A stretch of DNA of 64,000 nucleotides from CBDDFN01 sp965227065 (GTDB lineage Bacteria; Pseudomonadota; Alphaproteobacteria; SPJN01), in NCBI GenBank assembly GCA_965227065.1, contig CBDDFN010000003.1:45623-109622 (forward strand), given 5' to 3'. The notes below the pieces were generated by a model. It was not told the DNA's origin. It made no database searches and saw nothing but the letters and a program-made list of their open reading frames with translations. Shown one piece after another: positions 52,015-60,447 of this stretch (positions are counted from its first letter, which is position 1; each line of letters starts with the position of its first letter). The translations under genes were made by a program, and so were the position numbers.

Positions 52015-52632
52015 ATGTCGGTTACGACCAAAATTAAGAACTCGGCCCGTTCGGGGGCGTTGGCTTTGGCTCTGGCCACCGGCGTTGCGGCCGTTCCTGC
52101 CCTCACCGCCACCACCCCGGCGCAAGCGCATAGCGATATTTCGGTGCGCGCCTTTGTGCTGCTGGGCGGCCACAAGCATGTTGATGACCGCGATTATGAG
52201 CGTGGCTACCGCCGCGGCTATGACGCGGCCTATCATTCAGACCTGCGCGGCACCGCCGACGCCTATGATCAGGCCTATATTCGCGGCTATGACGATGGCT
52301 ACGGGGTCTATAAGGACCGCGACGCCAAACAGCGTGCACGCGGCTATGCCCAGGGCTATGCCGATGGTCTTCGCGATTCGGGCTATGACCGTCAGGCGCG
52401 CGCCTTTGAAGATGGTTATGAAGACGGCCACACAAAAGGCCGCCGCCATGCCCGCGCCGAGCGTGAATATCACTACAGCTATTCCTATGATCACTATCAT
52501 GAGTATGGCTACTGGCCCTATCACAGCACCTACTATGACAGCCCGCGCTACACGCGCCACCATCACCATCACCACCACAAGCGTGGCGGTGGCGGCATCA
52601 ACCTCAAAGCAGGCATCAAACTTGGCCTCTAA
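52015..52632 (+). CDS. exported Tyr/Gly/His-rich repeat protein 1
   Basis: A signal peptide ends near TTPAQA. The mature 165 residues have repeated RGYxxGYD-type turns: YERGYRRGYDAAYHSD, YIRGYDDGYGVYKD, ARGYAQGYADGLRD and FEDGYEDGHTKGR. Then comes a Tyr/His stretch (YHYSYSYDHYHEYGYWPY), seven consecutive histidines and a Gly-rich end. I do not recognise the family. The composition suggests a metal-binding or matrix-type periplasmic protein, which is inference. It has a strong GGAGG ribosome site and a terminator after it. A related gene follows. Confidence 0.75.
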   Translation: MSVTTKIKNSARSGALALALATGVAAVPALTATTPAQAHSDISVRAFVLLGGHKHVDDRDYERGYRRGYDAAYHSDLRGTADAYDQAYIRGYDDGYGVYKDRDAKQRARGYAQGYADGLRDSGYDRQARAFEDGYEDGHTKGRRHARAEREYHYSYSYDHYHEYGYWPYHSTYYDSPRYTRHHHHHHHKRGGGGINLKAGIKLGL

Positions 52633-52662
52633 ACGGTTGATTTAAAATACCAAACCTCACCA

Positions 52663-52698
52663 GAGCCGGTCGTCCCTTGTCAGGGGCGGCCGGTTTTC
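52663..52698 (+). terminator. intrinsic terminator after repeat protein 1
   Basis: AGCCGGTCGTCCC pairs with GGGGCGGCCGGTT (13 pairs with three G-U) around TTGTCA and is followed by TTCTTT. Confidence 0.85.
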
Positions 52699-52829
52699 TT
52701 TGGCGGGTAAAAAGCAGGTCTCACGCTTTAGTGATGGCCGACCTTTGTTTCGCCGCATTGCTGTCCCAGACTGAGCCACATTCAAAGGCCACTCTGTCAT
52801 TGTCGCAACAAGGCAAAGGAGTTTGTGCG

Positions 52830-53549
52830 ATGAACACGGTAACAAAGACGAAGCCGAGCTGGCTGAAAGGCAGTGTCTTCGCACTGGCAGCTTTATTCGG
52901 TATTGCAGGACTTGGCGCCCATAAAGCCCAGGCCGAGGAAATCGGGAATACCGGCATTCACGCCGAGGCGCTGATTGCTGCGGGTGTGGTTGGCCTGGCC
53001 GCCGCGCTGATCCTCGCGGCCGATGATGACGATCACAAGAACCACCGTCACCGGCATTACCGCAATGGCTTCTATAACGGCCATTATTACGACAATTACG
53101 GTACGCGCTATGTGTATCACGATGGCTATTATCACGGCCCGCACGGCAAATATTACTATGACCGCCGCGGCAAGCGGCACGCCTATAAGCGCGGCTACAA
53201 TCAAGGCTATCGTGACGCCAACCGCAACAACCACTATCACGGCAACAAGCACTATCACGGCAAAAAGCAGGCCTACAAAAAAGGCTATCGCGATGGCCGC
53301 CGCGATGATCGCTATTATGACCGCCGGAACCAAAAACAAGCCTATAAGAAGGGCTACAATCACGGTCGGCACGACGATCACCGCTATGACCGCCACAAGC
53401 AAAAGCAAGCCTACAAAAAGGGCTATAATCAAGGCCGCCGCGATGACCGGCACTATGACCGCCGCAACCAGAAGCAAGCCTATAATAAAGGCTACAACAA
53501 TGGCCGCCGGGATGATCGCCATGGCGGCAACCACCGCTACGGCCGGTAA
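52830..53549 (+). CDS. exported Tyr/Gly/Arg-rich tandem-repeat protein 2
   Basis: A signal sequence (LKGSVFALAALFGIAGLGA) ends near HKAQA. A second hydrophobic stretch (ALIAAGVVGLAAALILA) follows, then an acidic DDDDHK and a His/Tyr-rich region. Residues 146-238 are four tandem 23-residue repeats of KQAYKKGYNxGRRDDRxYD. The ATG with AAGGAG 9 bases upstream gives 239 residues; the frame is open 51 codons upstream. Together with the preceding gene it forms a pair with similar composition. I do not recognise a domain. Strong net positive charge suggests binding to polyanions or to the cell envelope. Confidence 0.75.
   Translation: MNTVTKTKPSWLKGSVFALAALFGIAGLGAHKAQAEEIGNTGIHAEALIAAGVVGLAAALILAADDDDHKNHRHRHYRNGFYNGHYYDNYGTRYVYHDGYYHGPHGKYYYDRRGKRHAYKRGYNQGYRDANRNNHYHGNKHYHGKKQAYKKGYRDGRRDDRYYDRRNQKQAYKKGYNHGRHDDHRYDRHKQKQAYKKGYNQGRRDDRHYDRRNQKQAYNKGYNNGRRDDRHGGNHRYGR
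53265..53549 (+). repeat. tandem 69-bp coding repeat in repeat protein 2
   Basis: Units begin at 53265, 53334, 53403 and 53472 and each opens with AAGCAGGCCTACAAA or a close variant. Differences between units are mostly silent or swap similar residues. The pattern points to expansion by slippage with selection on the protein. Confidence 0.85.
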
Positions 53550-53594
53550 GACTAAGATCCCTCACCAGGCCTGAGCGACACAGGACCATTCAAG

Positions 53595-53625
53595 AAAGGC
53601 CGTTCCAAAGGGGCGGCCTTTTTTG
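53595..53625 (+). terminator. intrinsic terminator after repeat protein 2
   Basis: AAAGGCCG pairs with CGGCCTTT around TTCCAAAGGGG, with six T residues following. The remaining 230 bp up to the TetR gene stop show no gene or other signal. Confidence 0.85.
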
Positions 53626-53854
53626 TGTCACTGCCATCACGCCGTGATCACCGACAGATGATTTGAGGGAACCAAGCCCCGGCCCTATCGTTTCTCATGC
53701 AGACAGTGAGACGCGCGCCGATAGCCCCCAACCCCCCGCGTGCCGTCTTGCCCGCTGTCTGCACAATGATTGGCGGAGCCCGGCCCCTGCACAGGCTTTT
53801 CCCCCTCGCCTACACCCAAGGCCCGGGTTCCGCCTTTCCTCTTATTCATGACAA

Positions 53855-54451
53855 TCAGGCTGCTTCGCGCGCCTCATGGCGGAGCAGCACAAGCGCCATC
53901 TGCTTGGCGCGTTGAACAAGTTCCTCACCATTGGATGAGGGCCCACCCACTTGCGCGGTGGCGAAGGCGCCATCAAGCAGCAAGGCGAGATCAGCGGCCA
54001 GACGGTCTGTATCGCGATAGCCGTCTTCGGCCAGCCAGCCCGCAATCTTGCCGCGCAATTCCTGCTTGAAGCTTTGCGCCTTGGCGCGCACGGCACAGCC
54101 CTCATTCGTGAATTCAGCCGAAATGTTGAGGAACGGACAGCCGCGCTGCGGCTCCCCCGGTTCGCGCTTTTCCGCCATTGAGGCCGCAAAGGCGTCAAAC
54201 ATGGCTTCAATTTTCGAGCCTGTTTTTTTGGACCGGACCTCAACCTCATCGGTCAGCCATTGCGCTGATTCGTTTCCCAGCTGATCCAGCACCGCCACAA
54301 TCAGCGCCTCTTTGGAGGGGAAATTATTATACAGCGTCATGCGCGCCACGCCCGATTGCTCAATGATCCGGTCAATCCCGGTGGCTTTGAAGCCCTCAAG
54401 GATGAAAAGCCGGGCGGCGGTTTCCAGAATGATGTCGCGTTTTTGTCCCAT
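53855..54451 (-). CDS. TetR-family transcriptional regulator (LmrA/AcrR-like)
   Basis: The DNA-binding domain reads ILETAARLFILEGFKATGID then IIEQSGVARMTLYNNFPSKE. The C-terminal segment RGCPFLNISAEFTNEGCAVR is typical of the LmrA/YxaF-like group. Length is 198 residues. A 20-bp palindrome in the divergent promoter region separates it from the CMD-domain gene, which is probably its target, together with the genes after it. Confidence 0.92.
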   Translation of the reverse strand: MGQKRDIILETAARLFILEGFKATGIDRIIEQSGVARMTLYNNFPSKEALIVAVLDQLGNESAQWLTDEVEVRSKKTGSKIEAMFDAFAASMAEKREPGEPQRGCPFLNISAEFTNEGCAVRAKAQSFKQELRGKIAGWLAEDGYRDTDRLAADLALLLDGAFATAQVGGPSSNGEELVQRAKQMALVLLRHEAREAA

Positions 54452-54508
54452 GGCGGAATTCTATACCAAAAGTCCGAAAAAGTTTTCTCAACTTTGTGAC
54501 TTGCAAAA

Positions 54509-54528
54509 TAGACAGATCGATCTATCTA
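54509..54528. promoter_or_regulatory. palindromic TetR operator in the divergent promoter region
   Basis: TAGACAGATCGATCTATCTA is a 20-bp palindrome with one mismatched pair. It lies 57 bp from the regulator start and 107 bp from the CMD-domain gene, so one repressor could control both directions. Confidence 0.7.
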
Positions 54529-54635
54529 ATCAAGAGGCGCATGGAGCCGGGTCCCCATCCCCCCGCCCCATCTCACCCCGGGCTCCGGTTCCATGCGTCC
54601 AGATTTTGACTGGGATCTATTGAGGAGAGCGAGTT

Positions 54636-55190
54636 ATGAGCCGTATTGCCCCTGTGAACCACAAAAGCGCGAGCCCCGTTCAAGCCGATGAACTGGCCCG
54701 CATCGAAGCCCGGATGGGCGGTGTCCCCAATGTTCTGGCGACGCTGGCCCATTCCCCGGCCGCCCTGCACAGCTATTTGAACGCCACCCATGCCCTGTCC
54801 CAGGGCAGCCTGGATGCCAAAACCCGCGAGCGGATCGCGCTTGTGACCGCAGCGGCCAACCAGGATGACTATGGCGCATCCGCCCACAGCCAGATTGCAC
54901 GGCAGGCCGGATTAACCCGGGCTGAAATCGATCAGGCGCTACACGGCAAAGCCGAAAGCGTGAAAGATCAGGCCCTGCTTGATTTTGCCCGTGCCGTTGC
55001 CGAGCAGCGCGGACAGATTGATGCCAAGCCGCTCAAAGCCGCACGCAAGGCGGGATGTTCCGATGCCGCGCTTGTCGAGGTGATTGCCCTTGTCGGCATC
55101 AACACGCTGACCGGCTATCTGAACCATGTGGCGAAACCTGACTTTGATTTTCCGCTGGTGTTGGCACCCGCCCTCGACCAGGCTGCCTGA
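54636..55190 (+). CDS. carboxymuconolactone-decarboxylase/AhpD-fold protein without the CxxC pair
   Basis: The CMD fold is seen in LDAKTRERIALVTAAANQDD followed by YGASAH, where family peroxidase-like members have NxCxYCxxAH. Here Asp77 and Gly80 replace the two cysteines, while His84 is kept. The protein of 184 residues therefore cannot use the usual dithiol chemistry. Its second half (DQALLDFARAVAEQRGQI, ALVEVIALVGINTLTGYLNH) is normal. A strong GAGGAGAGC ribosome site precedes the ATG. It faces a TetR regulator across a palindrome and is probably inducible. Confidence 0.87.
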   Translation: MSRIAPVNHKSASPVQADELARIEARMGGVPNVLATLAHSPAALHSYLNATHALSQGSLDAKTRERIALVTAAANQDDYGASAHSQIARQAGLTRAEIDQALHGKAESVKDQALLDFARAVAEQRGQIDAKPLKAARKAGCSDAALVEVIALVGINTLTGYLNHVAKPDFDFPLVLAPALDQAA

Positions 55191-55244
55191 CAGTTCCACT
55201 GTGGGAGGGTTCACCCCCTCCCACGACCGGTTCGGGAGGCCCTT

Positions 55245-56294
55245 ATGTCCGGTCGCGCGCTTGCGAAAATTTTTGAAACCCAGGCGGAATGGTCTGTGAG
55301 GCTGGGCTCCCCTTTCTATGCGGTCGTCCTCACTGTGCTGGCTGAGAATCTGACACAGGAAGGCGCGCTTTATGCCTTACTCAAGGACTGGCCCGGCGAT
55401 CCGGTTGATGATGTTGTTCAGCTGCGCACAACCGGTTTCTTGAACCATCTGGTGCGTCAGGGCCAAGCGCCTGCGCTTGAGCCCTTTTGGAGCGATGCCA
55501 ACGCCGATCAAACAGCGTTTGGCGCGGCAATTGAAGAAATATTGCGCGCCCGCGCCGGGGAGGCACAAACATTCTTCTCTTATCCCGTCCAGACCAATGA
55601 AACCGGGCGCTCGGCCGTCCTGATGCCTGGAATGCTGGAGATCGCGAAAGCCACGGGCCTGCCGCTTGCCTTGCGTGAAATCGGGGCCAGTGCCGGGCTC
55701 AACATGATGTGGGACCGGTTTTATTATGACTATGGCGATCATGACTGGGGCGACCCGCAGAGCGCCGTCCAGCTGGACGCGTCATGGGATGGCCCCGACC
55801 CCGGCTTGTCGATCACCCCTGCCATTCATGACCGCCGCGGATGTGATATCAACCCGCTCGACATCAATGACCCCGTGCAGGTCGATCGCGCCCTGGCCTA
55901 TATCTGGCCTGATCAGCCCGAGCGTATTGCGCGGTTTGAAGCCGCCCTTGGTTTGGCCAAACAGGCCGGCGTGCTGATCGAAACCGCATCCGCCGATGCG
56001 TGGATTTCCAGAGAGCTCGAGACACGCCCCGATGGCGCGGCCATGGTGCTGTATCACTCCATCATGTGGCAATATATGCCCGCATCGATGCGCGCCGCGA
56101 TCAACCACACCATGAACGAGCATGGCGCAGCCGCCACGGCTGAAAAACCGCTCGCCTGGCTTGCCTTAGAGCCGCCCGATGCGAAATCGATGCCCGAACT
56201 GCGCCTCACCCTGTGGCCGGGCGGCACGACGCGCCGCCTAGCCTATTGCCACCCCCATGGCAAAGACCTCAAATGGACGGATGACCTCTTATGA
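55245..56294 (+). CDS. DUF2332 family protein
   Basis: The segments SYPVQTNETGRSAVLMPGML, REIGASAGLNMMWDRF and later LYHSIMWQYMP are the hallmarks of DUF2332. The EIGASAGLN motif resembles a glycine-rich methyltransferase-like loop, but no activity is proven. Length is 349 residues. GGGAGGCCCTT precedes the ATG. It lies 54 bp after the CMD-domain gene, and its stop overlaps the next start (ATGA). Confidence 0.85.
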   Translation: MSGRALAKIFETQAEWSVRLGSPFYAVVLTVLAENLTQEGALYALLKDWPGDPVDDVVQLRTTGFLNHLVRQGQAPALEPFWSDANADQTAFGAAIEEILRARAGEAQTFFSYPVQTNETGRSAVLMPGMLEIAKATGLPLALREIGASAGLNMMWDRFYYDYGDHDWGDPQSAVQLDASWDGPDPGLSITPAIHDRRGCDINPLDINDPVQVDRALAYIWPDQPERIARFEAALGLAKQAGVLIETASADAWISRELETRPDGAAMVLYHSIMWQYMPASMRAAINHTMNEHGAAATAEKPLAWLALEPPDAKSMPELRLTLWPGGTTRRLAYCHPHGKDLKWTDDLL

Positions 56295-56896
56295 GCTATC
56301 GCAGCGATATCGCCTTTACCGACGCCGTTAAAGCCGAACAGCACAAGCATGGCAGCCGGGACACCTATGAGCGCATGATGCAAAAAGCCGACTGGAACCA
56401 GAAAATCACGCCTGAGCTGGCGCAATTCATCGCCGAGCGGGACAGTTTTTACCTCGCCACCGCCAATGGTGAAGGCCAGCCCTATATTCAGCATCGTGGC
56501 GGACCGAAGGGCTTTTTGCGGCTGGTGAACGAAACCACGCTGGGCTTTGCTGATTTCACCGGCAACCGGCAGTATATTTCGCTCGGCAACCTGAAGGAGA
56601 ACAACAAGGTCTCGCTGTTCTTCATGGACTATGCTAATCGCCGGCGCATCAAGCTGTGGGGAACCGCCGAAGCGGTGGAAACCGATCCTGAATTGGCCCG
56701 TTCGCTCCATGTGCAGGGTTACCGGGCCGCGGTTGAGCGTGCGATTTTGATCCATGTCGCCGCCTGGGACGTTAATTGTCCCGCCCATATCACCCCGCGA
56801 TTCGATGAAGAACAGGTGGTAACGCTGACCGAAGGGCTTCGCAGCCGCATCCGCGAGCTTGAAGCAGAGCTCGAAACACTCAAATCACAGGCTTAA
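56291..56896 (+). CDS. pyridoxamine 5'-phosphate oxidase-like flavoprotein
   Basis: The split-barrel FMN fold is shown by ERDSFYLATANGEGQPYIQHR, the NRQYISLGNL strand and RRRIKLWGTAEAVE. The 201-residue protein also has a C-terminal coiled coil (LRSRIRELEAELETLKS). Members oxidise pyridoxamine phosphate or reduce F420/FMN-linked substrates; the HRGGPKGFLRLV variant is common in proteins of unknown substrate. It is translationally coupled to the DUF2332 gene. Confidence 0.85.
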   Translation: MSYRSDIAFTDAVKAEQHKHGSRDTYERMMQKADWNQKITPELAQFIAERDSFYLATANGEGQPYIQHRGGPKGFLRLVNETTLGFADFTGNRQYISLGNLKENNKVSLFFMDYANRRRIKLWGTAEAVETDPELARSLHVQGYRAAVERAILIHVAAWDVNCPAHITPRFDEEQVVTLTEGLRSRIRELEAELETLKSQA

Positions 56897-56973
56897 CCCC
56901 TGCAAACGCTTCCATCTTTGGCTGATTTCCGCTACTCAGAAGCAGGGATCAAGACCAAAGATCGGATTGCGAA

Positions 56974-59900
56974 ATGACAGTGACCCGCCACAGTTCACGT
57001 TCAGCTCTGCTTGCCTGCGTGTCGACCATCGCCCTCTCACTGGGCGCAACGGTGCCGGTGCTCGCCCAAACCGTCAATGACGGTGACACGCGCGACACCC
57101 AAATCAATATGCAGGACAATACCGCCGTCATTGTTGAGGGCGGCGGAACGCTCTCCGTGACCTGCGATGCTGACAGCTCGGATCGGCAAGCCGTCCGGTT
57201 TGACGTCAATGACGGTGAAGTCCGAATTGACGAAGGCGGAACCGCCGAGCTGACCGCCGGTGTGGGCTGTGATGATGACCCTGAAGACCTCGCCACGATT
57301 CGCGGTGTGGGGTCCGGGGATGCTGACAATCCCACCTCCGGCACGATCGATGTGAACGGCACGCTGAACGGCACAATCGATGGCGACACCAACCGCACCG
57401 CCATCTTCATCGGCGATGGCGTCGGCGGTCAGGTGACCGACGATAATGAAACCCCCGAGGATGACACTGACGACACGGTCACCGACCACTTTGTCGAGGT
57501 CACGGTGGGCGAAACCGGCGAAATCAATGGCGATGTCTATCTGGGTTCGGGCGGCAACCATACCTTCGTCAATGAAGGCACGGTGAACGGCAAGGTGACG
57601 CAAGTGGGCCGCGAAAGCACCGACTATGCCAACTCCGGCACGCACAATGCGGGCGCTGACGGCGTGGCTGTCGAGATGGCCGACAATCCCAATGACACGA
57701 TCCGCTCAACCGGCATCAACAATGTCGGCACCATCAATGGCGATATTCGCCTGGGCGGCGGGGGCAGCCACACGCTTCAGTCCACCGGCACCATCACCGG
57801 CAATATCATCGTTGATCAGGGCGACGGGGTCGGGCTGACCCGCGCCACCATCGGCAATTTCGGCACCTTTACCGGCGACATTACCGTCACAGACGGAACC
57901 GGCGGCGAAGAACCCATTGAAGACAGCGATGCGGTGGATCTGTTCCGCACCCAGGTGCAAGCCAGCGCGGGCGGAACATTCACCGGCAATGTCTATCTGG
58001 GCGATGGCGCCGACCACACTTTCACCAATGGCGGCACATTTCTGGGCCGGGTGATGGCGGGTGACGGCGACAATGCCTTCACCTTCACCGACGGCACCTT
58101 CAATGTGGCAAGCGAAGCCGACTTCGCCGACAATGGCGTGTTGATCTCGGGTGGTGCGGGCAATGACATGTTCACCATCACCGGCGGTTCCATCTCGCCC
58201 ATCGCCACATCGGATGCTGACGCGCCCCTTGCTGGAACCTTGATTGATCTGGGCTCCGGTGATGACCGGGTGGAACTCGCCTTCGGGTCGATCTTCGGCG
58301 CCGATGTCGCCTTTGATCTGGGCAGCGGTGATGACACATTCGCCTTTGTCGCCTCCTCCGCGGCCGACGATTTCACCTTGTCGGGATCGATCCTGGGTGG
58401 CGCCGGCAACGATACGTTTGAAACCGCAGGGCGCAACGAAACCACGACATTTCTGGTGGATGGATCGCTTGATCTGATCGGTTTTGAAAGCTTCACGGCG
58501 GCGCAGAACACCACCCTGATCGACATTGCCGAAGGCAACACGCTCGACATCTGGGGCGGCATGCTCACCGTCAATTCCGGTGCGGTGCTGACTTTGCGAA
58601 CCGGCCTTGAAGCCACTACCGAGCAGGCTGATATCGCATCCGATCTTGGGCTCAATGGCACACCGACCAATCTGTTTGATGCGCTCAGCACCGATATTGC
58701 CGGCACCTTCACCGTTGAACAGCCAAGCTTCCTGATCGGCGAGACCGGCGTTTACACCGTCTCCGACGGTGGCCAGTCCTTGTTCCGCGTGCAGCATGAT
58801 GGCACCGATCTGATCAATGGCGCGATCCTGATCAACGACATTATCGAAGATGATGATCCCGACACTGAAAACATGTCCGATGGCACGCCCCGTGTGGTCC
58901 TGTCGGAAGGCTCATCGCTTGGCCTTACCATGGATTCCAAGGATGTGATGGGCCGCGACGTGGACGGCAACGCCGTTGAAACCGGCGAGTTTACCGTCGT
59001 GGTCGCCACCGACTTCACCGCGCCTGACACGGTTGTCACCGAAGAAACCGACGACAATGGCACGCCCGATGACACCAGCGACGACACCACCACGACCGTC
59101 AGCACCGTCACCCAGCAAGAAGTGACCAGCGCTGCGGATCTCGATGAAGTGGGTCTGATCGACGACAATCCGTTTTATGTGTTTGAGTATAATTTCACCG
59201 ATCTGGGCAATGGCTATAACGCCCTGTCGATCATTGCCACACGGACACCGGGATTTGCTCAAACCATCCTCGACAACACTGCGGGGGATGCGCTGGGCTC
59301 CATCGGTTCGGTGCTCGATGCCGAATTCGACCTGTGTTCCGATGGTGACCTTGCCGACCCGTCCAGCTTCTGTGGATCGTTGCGCGCACTGGGCCTGCGG
59401 CCCGATGGTGAAATCATCTCCGGCCTGGCCGAAGCAGCCCCCAACCGGATGGCGGGCGGTCATCAATCGATCATGACAACCCAGAACCGGGCCAATGATC
59501 TTGTTGCCAACCGCACCAATCTGATCCGGGCAGGGACCGTTGGCCCGCGCACCGTGCGTCATTCCAGCTTTGATGGCGGCCATAGCGGCATGAATGCCGG
59601 CAGCTCGGTCTGGGCGGGCAATCACGCCTGGGTGCAAGGCTTTGCAGGCTTTGTCGATCAGGACGCGGTAGGCAACAATCCGGGCTTTGAAGCCAATTTG
59701 TACGGCGGCCTTCTGGGCCTTGACCGGCGGCTCAACCGCACCTGGCTGGTCGGCATTTATGGCGGCTATGGCTATACCGACATTGACGGCAAGGACACCT
59801 CGGCCGACACGCTGGAAGTCACCTCCTATCTGGGTGGGGCTTATATGAACTGGTTCAACTCCACCACCTCGGCCGAAGTGATCGTGTCGGGCGGCTATGA

Positions 59901-60447
59901 CAAATATGAAGGCGCGCGCGTCGGCTTCCTGCAAAACACGGTGGCCCGCGACTATAGCGGCTATCATCTGGGCTTGCGCGGCTCCGCCGATACAAACATG
60001 ACCCTGTTTGAACGGCTGCTGCTGACGCCATCGGCCAGCATGCAATACACCTATCTCAATGAAGATGCGTATGACGAGACCGGCGCGGCCGCCTCGATCC
60101 TGTCGGTGGACGAACGCACGGGCCATTCCTTCCAGACCCGTCTGGGCGCCAAGCTTCAGGCGCCGGGCCGGATTGGCGACAATTTCCTTCTGCCCTTCTT
60201 CTCGCTCGCCTGGACACATGAGTTCATCGATTCAACCTCGGACACGCGTGCGACCTTCACCAACGGCCAGACCGGCGCAAGCTTCACCACGCCTGAACTC
60301 GATATTCCCGCCGATGCGCTCAATGCAGGCCTTGGTCTTGATTTCACCACGCTGCGCGGCACCACCGTGTCGATCGGATATGACTTCACCTATCAGGAAG
60401 AATCGACGGCCCATATCGGTCAGGCGACCTTCCGGGTGGCGTTCTGA
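56974..60447 (+). CDS. type V autotransporter with RTX-like passenger repeats
   Basis: A signal peptide ends at VPVLAQ. The passenger (about 30-850) has repeated beta-helix turns such as GDVYLGSGGNHTFVNEGTVN, GDIRLGGGGSHTLQSTGTI and GNVYLGDGADHTFTNGGTF. It also has RTX-like turns (GGAGNDMF, GSGDDRV, GGAGNDTFE) that may bind calcium. The last 280 residues form an autotransporter barrel (WVQGFAGFVDQDAVG, GIYGGYGYTDIDGKD) ending ATFRVAF. At 1157 residues it probably displays or releases an adhesin-like stalk. The ribosome site is weak. Its TGA overlaps the next ATG. Confidence 0.92.
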   Translation: MTVTRHSSRSALLACVSTIALSLGATVPVLAQTVNDGDTRDTQINMQDNTAVIVEGGGTLSVTCDADSSDRQAVRFDVNDGEVRIDEGGTAELTAGVGCDDDPEDLATIRGVGSGDADNPTSGTIDVNGTLNGTIDGDTNRTAIFIGDGVGGQVTDDNETPEDDTDDTVTDHFVEVTVGETGEINGDVYLGSGGNHTFVNEGTVNGKVTQVGRESTDYANSGTHNAGADGVAVEMADNPNDTIRSTGINNVGTINGDIRLGGGGSHTLQSTGTITGNIIVDQGDGVGLTRATIGNFGTFTGDITVTDGTGGEEPIEDSDAVDLFRTQVQASAGGTFTGNVYLGDGADHTFTNGGTFLGRVMAGDGDNAFTFTDGTFNVASEADFADNGVLISGGAGNDMFTITGGSISPIATSDADAPLAGTLIDLGSGDDRVELAFGSIFGADVAFDLGSGDDTFAFVASSAADDFTLSGSILGGAGNDTFETAGRNETTTFLVDGSLDLIGFESFTAAQNTTLIDIAEGNTLDIWGGMLTVNSGAVLTLRTGLEATTEQADIASDLGLNGTPTNLFDALSTDIAGTFTVEQPSFLIGETGVYTVSDGGQSLFRVQHDGTDLINGAILINDIIEDDDPDTENMSDGTPRVVLSEGSSLGLTMDSKDVMGRDVDGNAVETGEFTVVVATDFTAPDTVVTEETDDNGTPDDTSDDTTTTVSTVTQQEVTSAADLDEVGLIDDNPFYVFEYNFTDLGNGYNALSIIATRTPGFAQTILDNTAGDALGSIGSVLDAEFDLCSDGDLADPSSFCGSLRALGLRPDGEIISGLAEAAPNRMAGGHQSIMTTQNRANDLVANRTNLIRAGTVGPRTVRHSSFDGGHSGMNAGSSVWAGNHAWVQGFAGFVDQDAVGNNPGFEANLYGGLLGLDRRLNRTWLVGIYGGYGYTDIDGKDTSADTLEVTSYLGGAYMNWFNSTTSAEVIVSGGYDKYEGARVGFLQNTVARDYSGYHLGLRGSADTNMTLFERLLLTPSASMQYTYLNEDAYDETGAAASILSVDERTGHSFQTRLGAKLQAPGRIGDNFLLPFFSLAWTHEFIDSTSDTRATFTNGQTGASFTTPELDIPADALNAGLGLDFTTLRGTTVSIGYDFTYQEESTAHIGQATFRVAF

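Noticed and set aside
53265..53549. Possible CRISPR array of 69-bp periodicity
   Set aside because: The periodicity is in frame and encodes a 23-residue protein repeat with mostly silent variation. No spacers exist and no cas gene is near.
58912..60219. Long minus-strand open frame (435 codons) inside the autotransporter gene
   Set aside because: It lies wholly opposite the barrel-coding part of a clear autotransporter gene and has no family signature or ribosome site.
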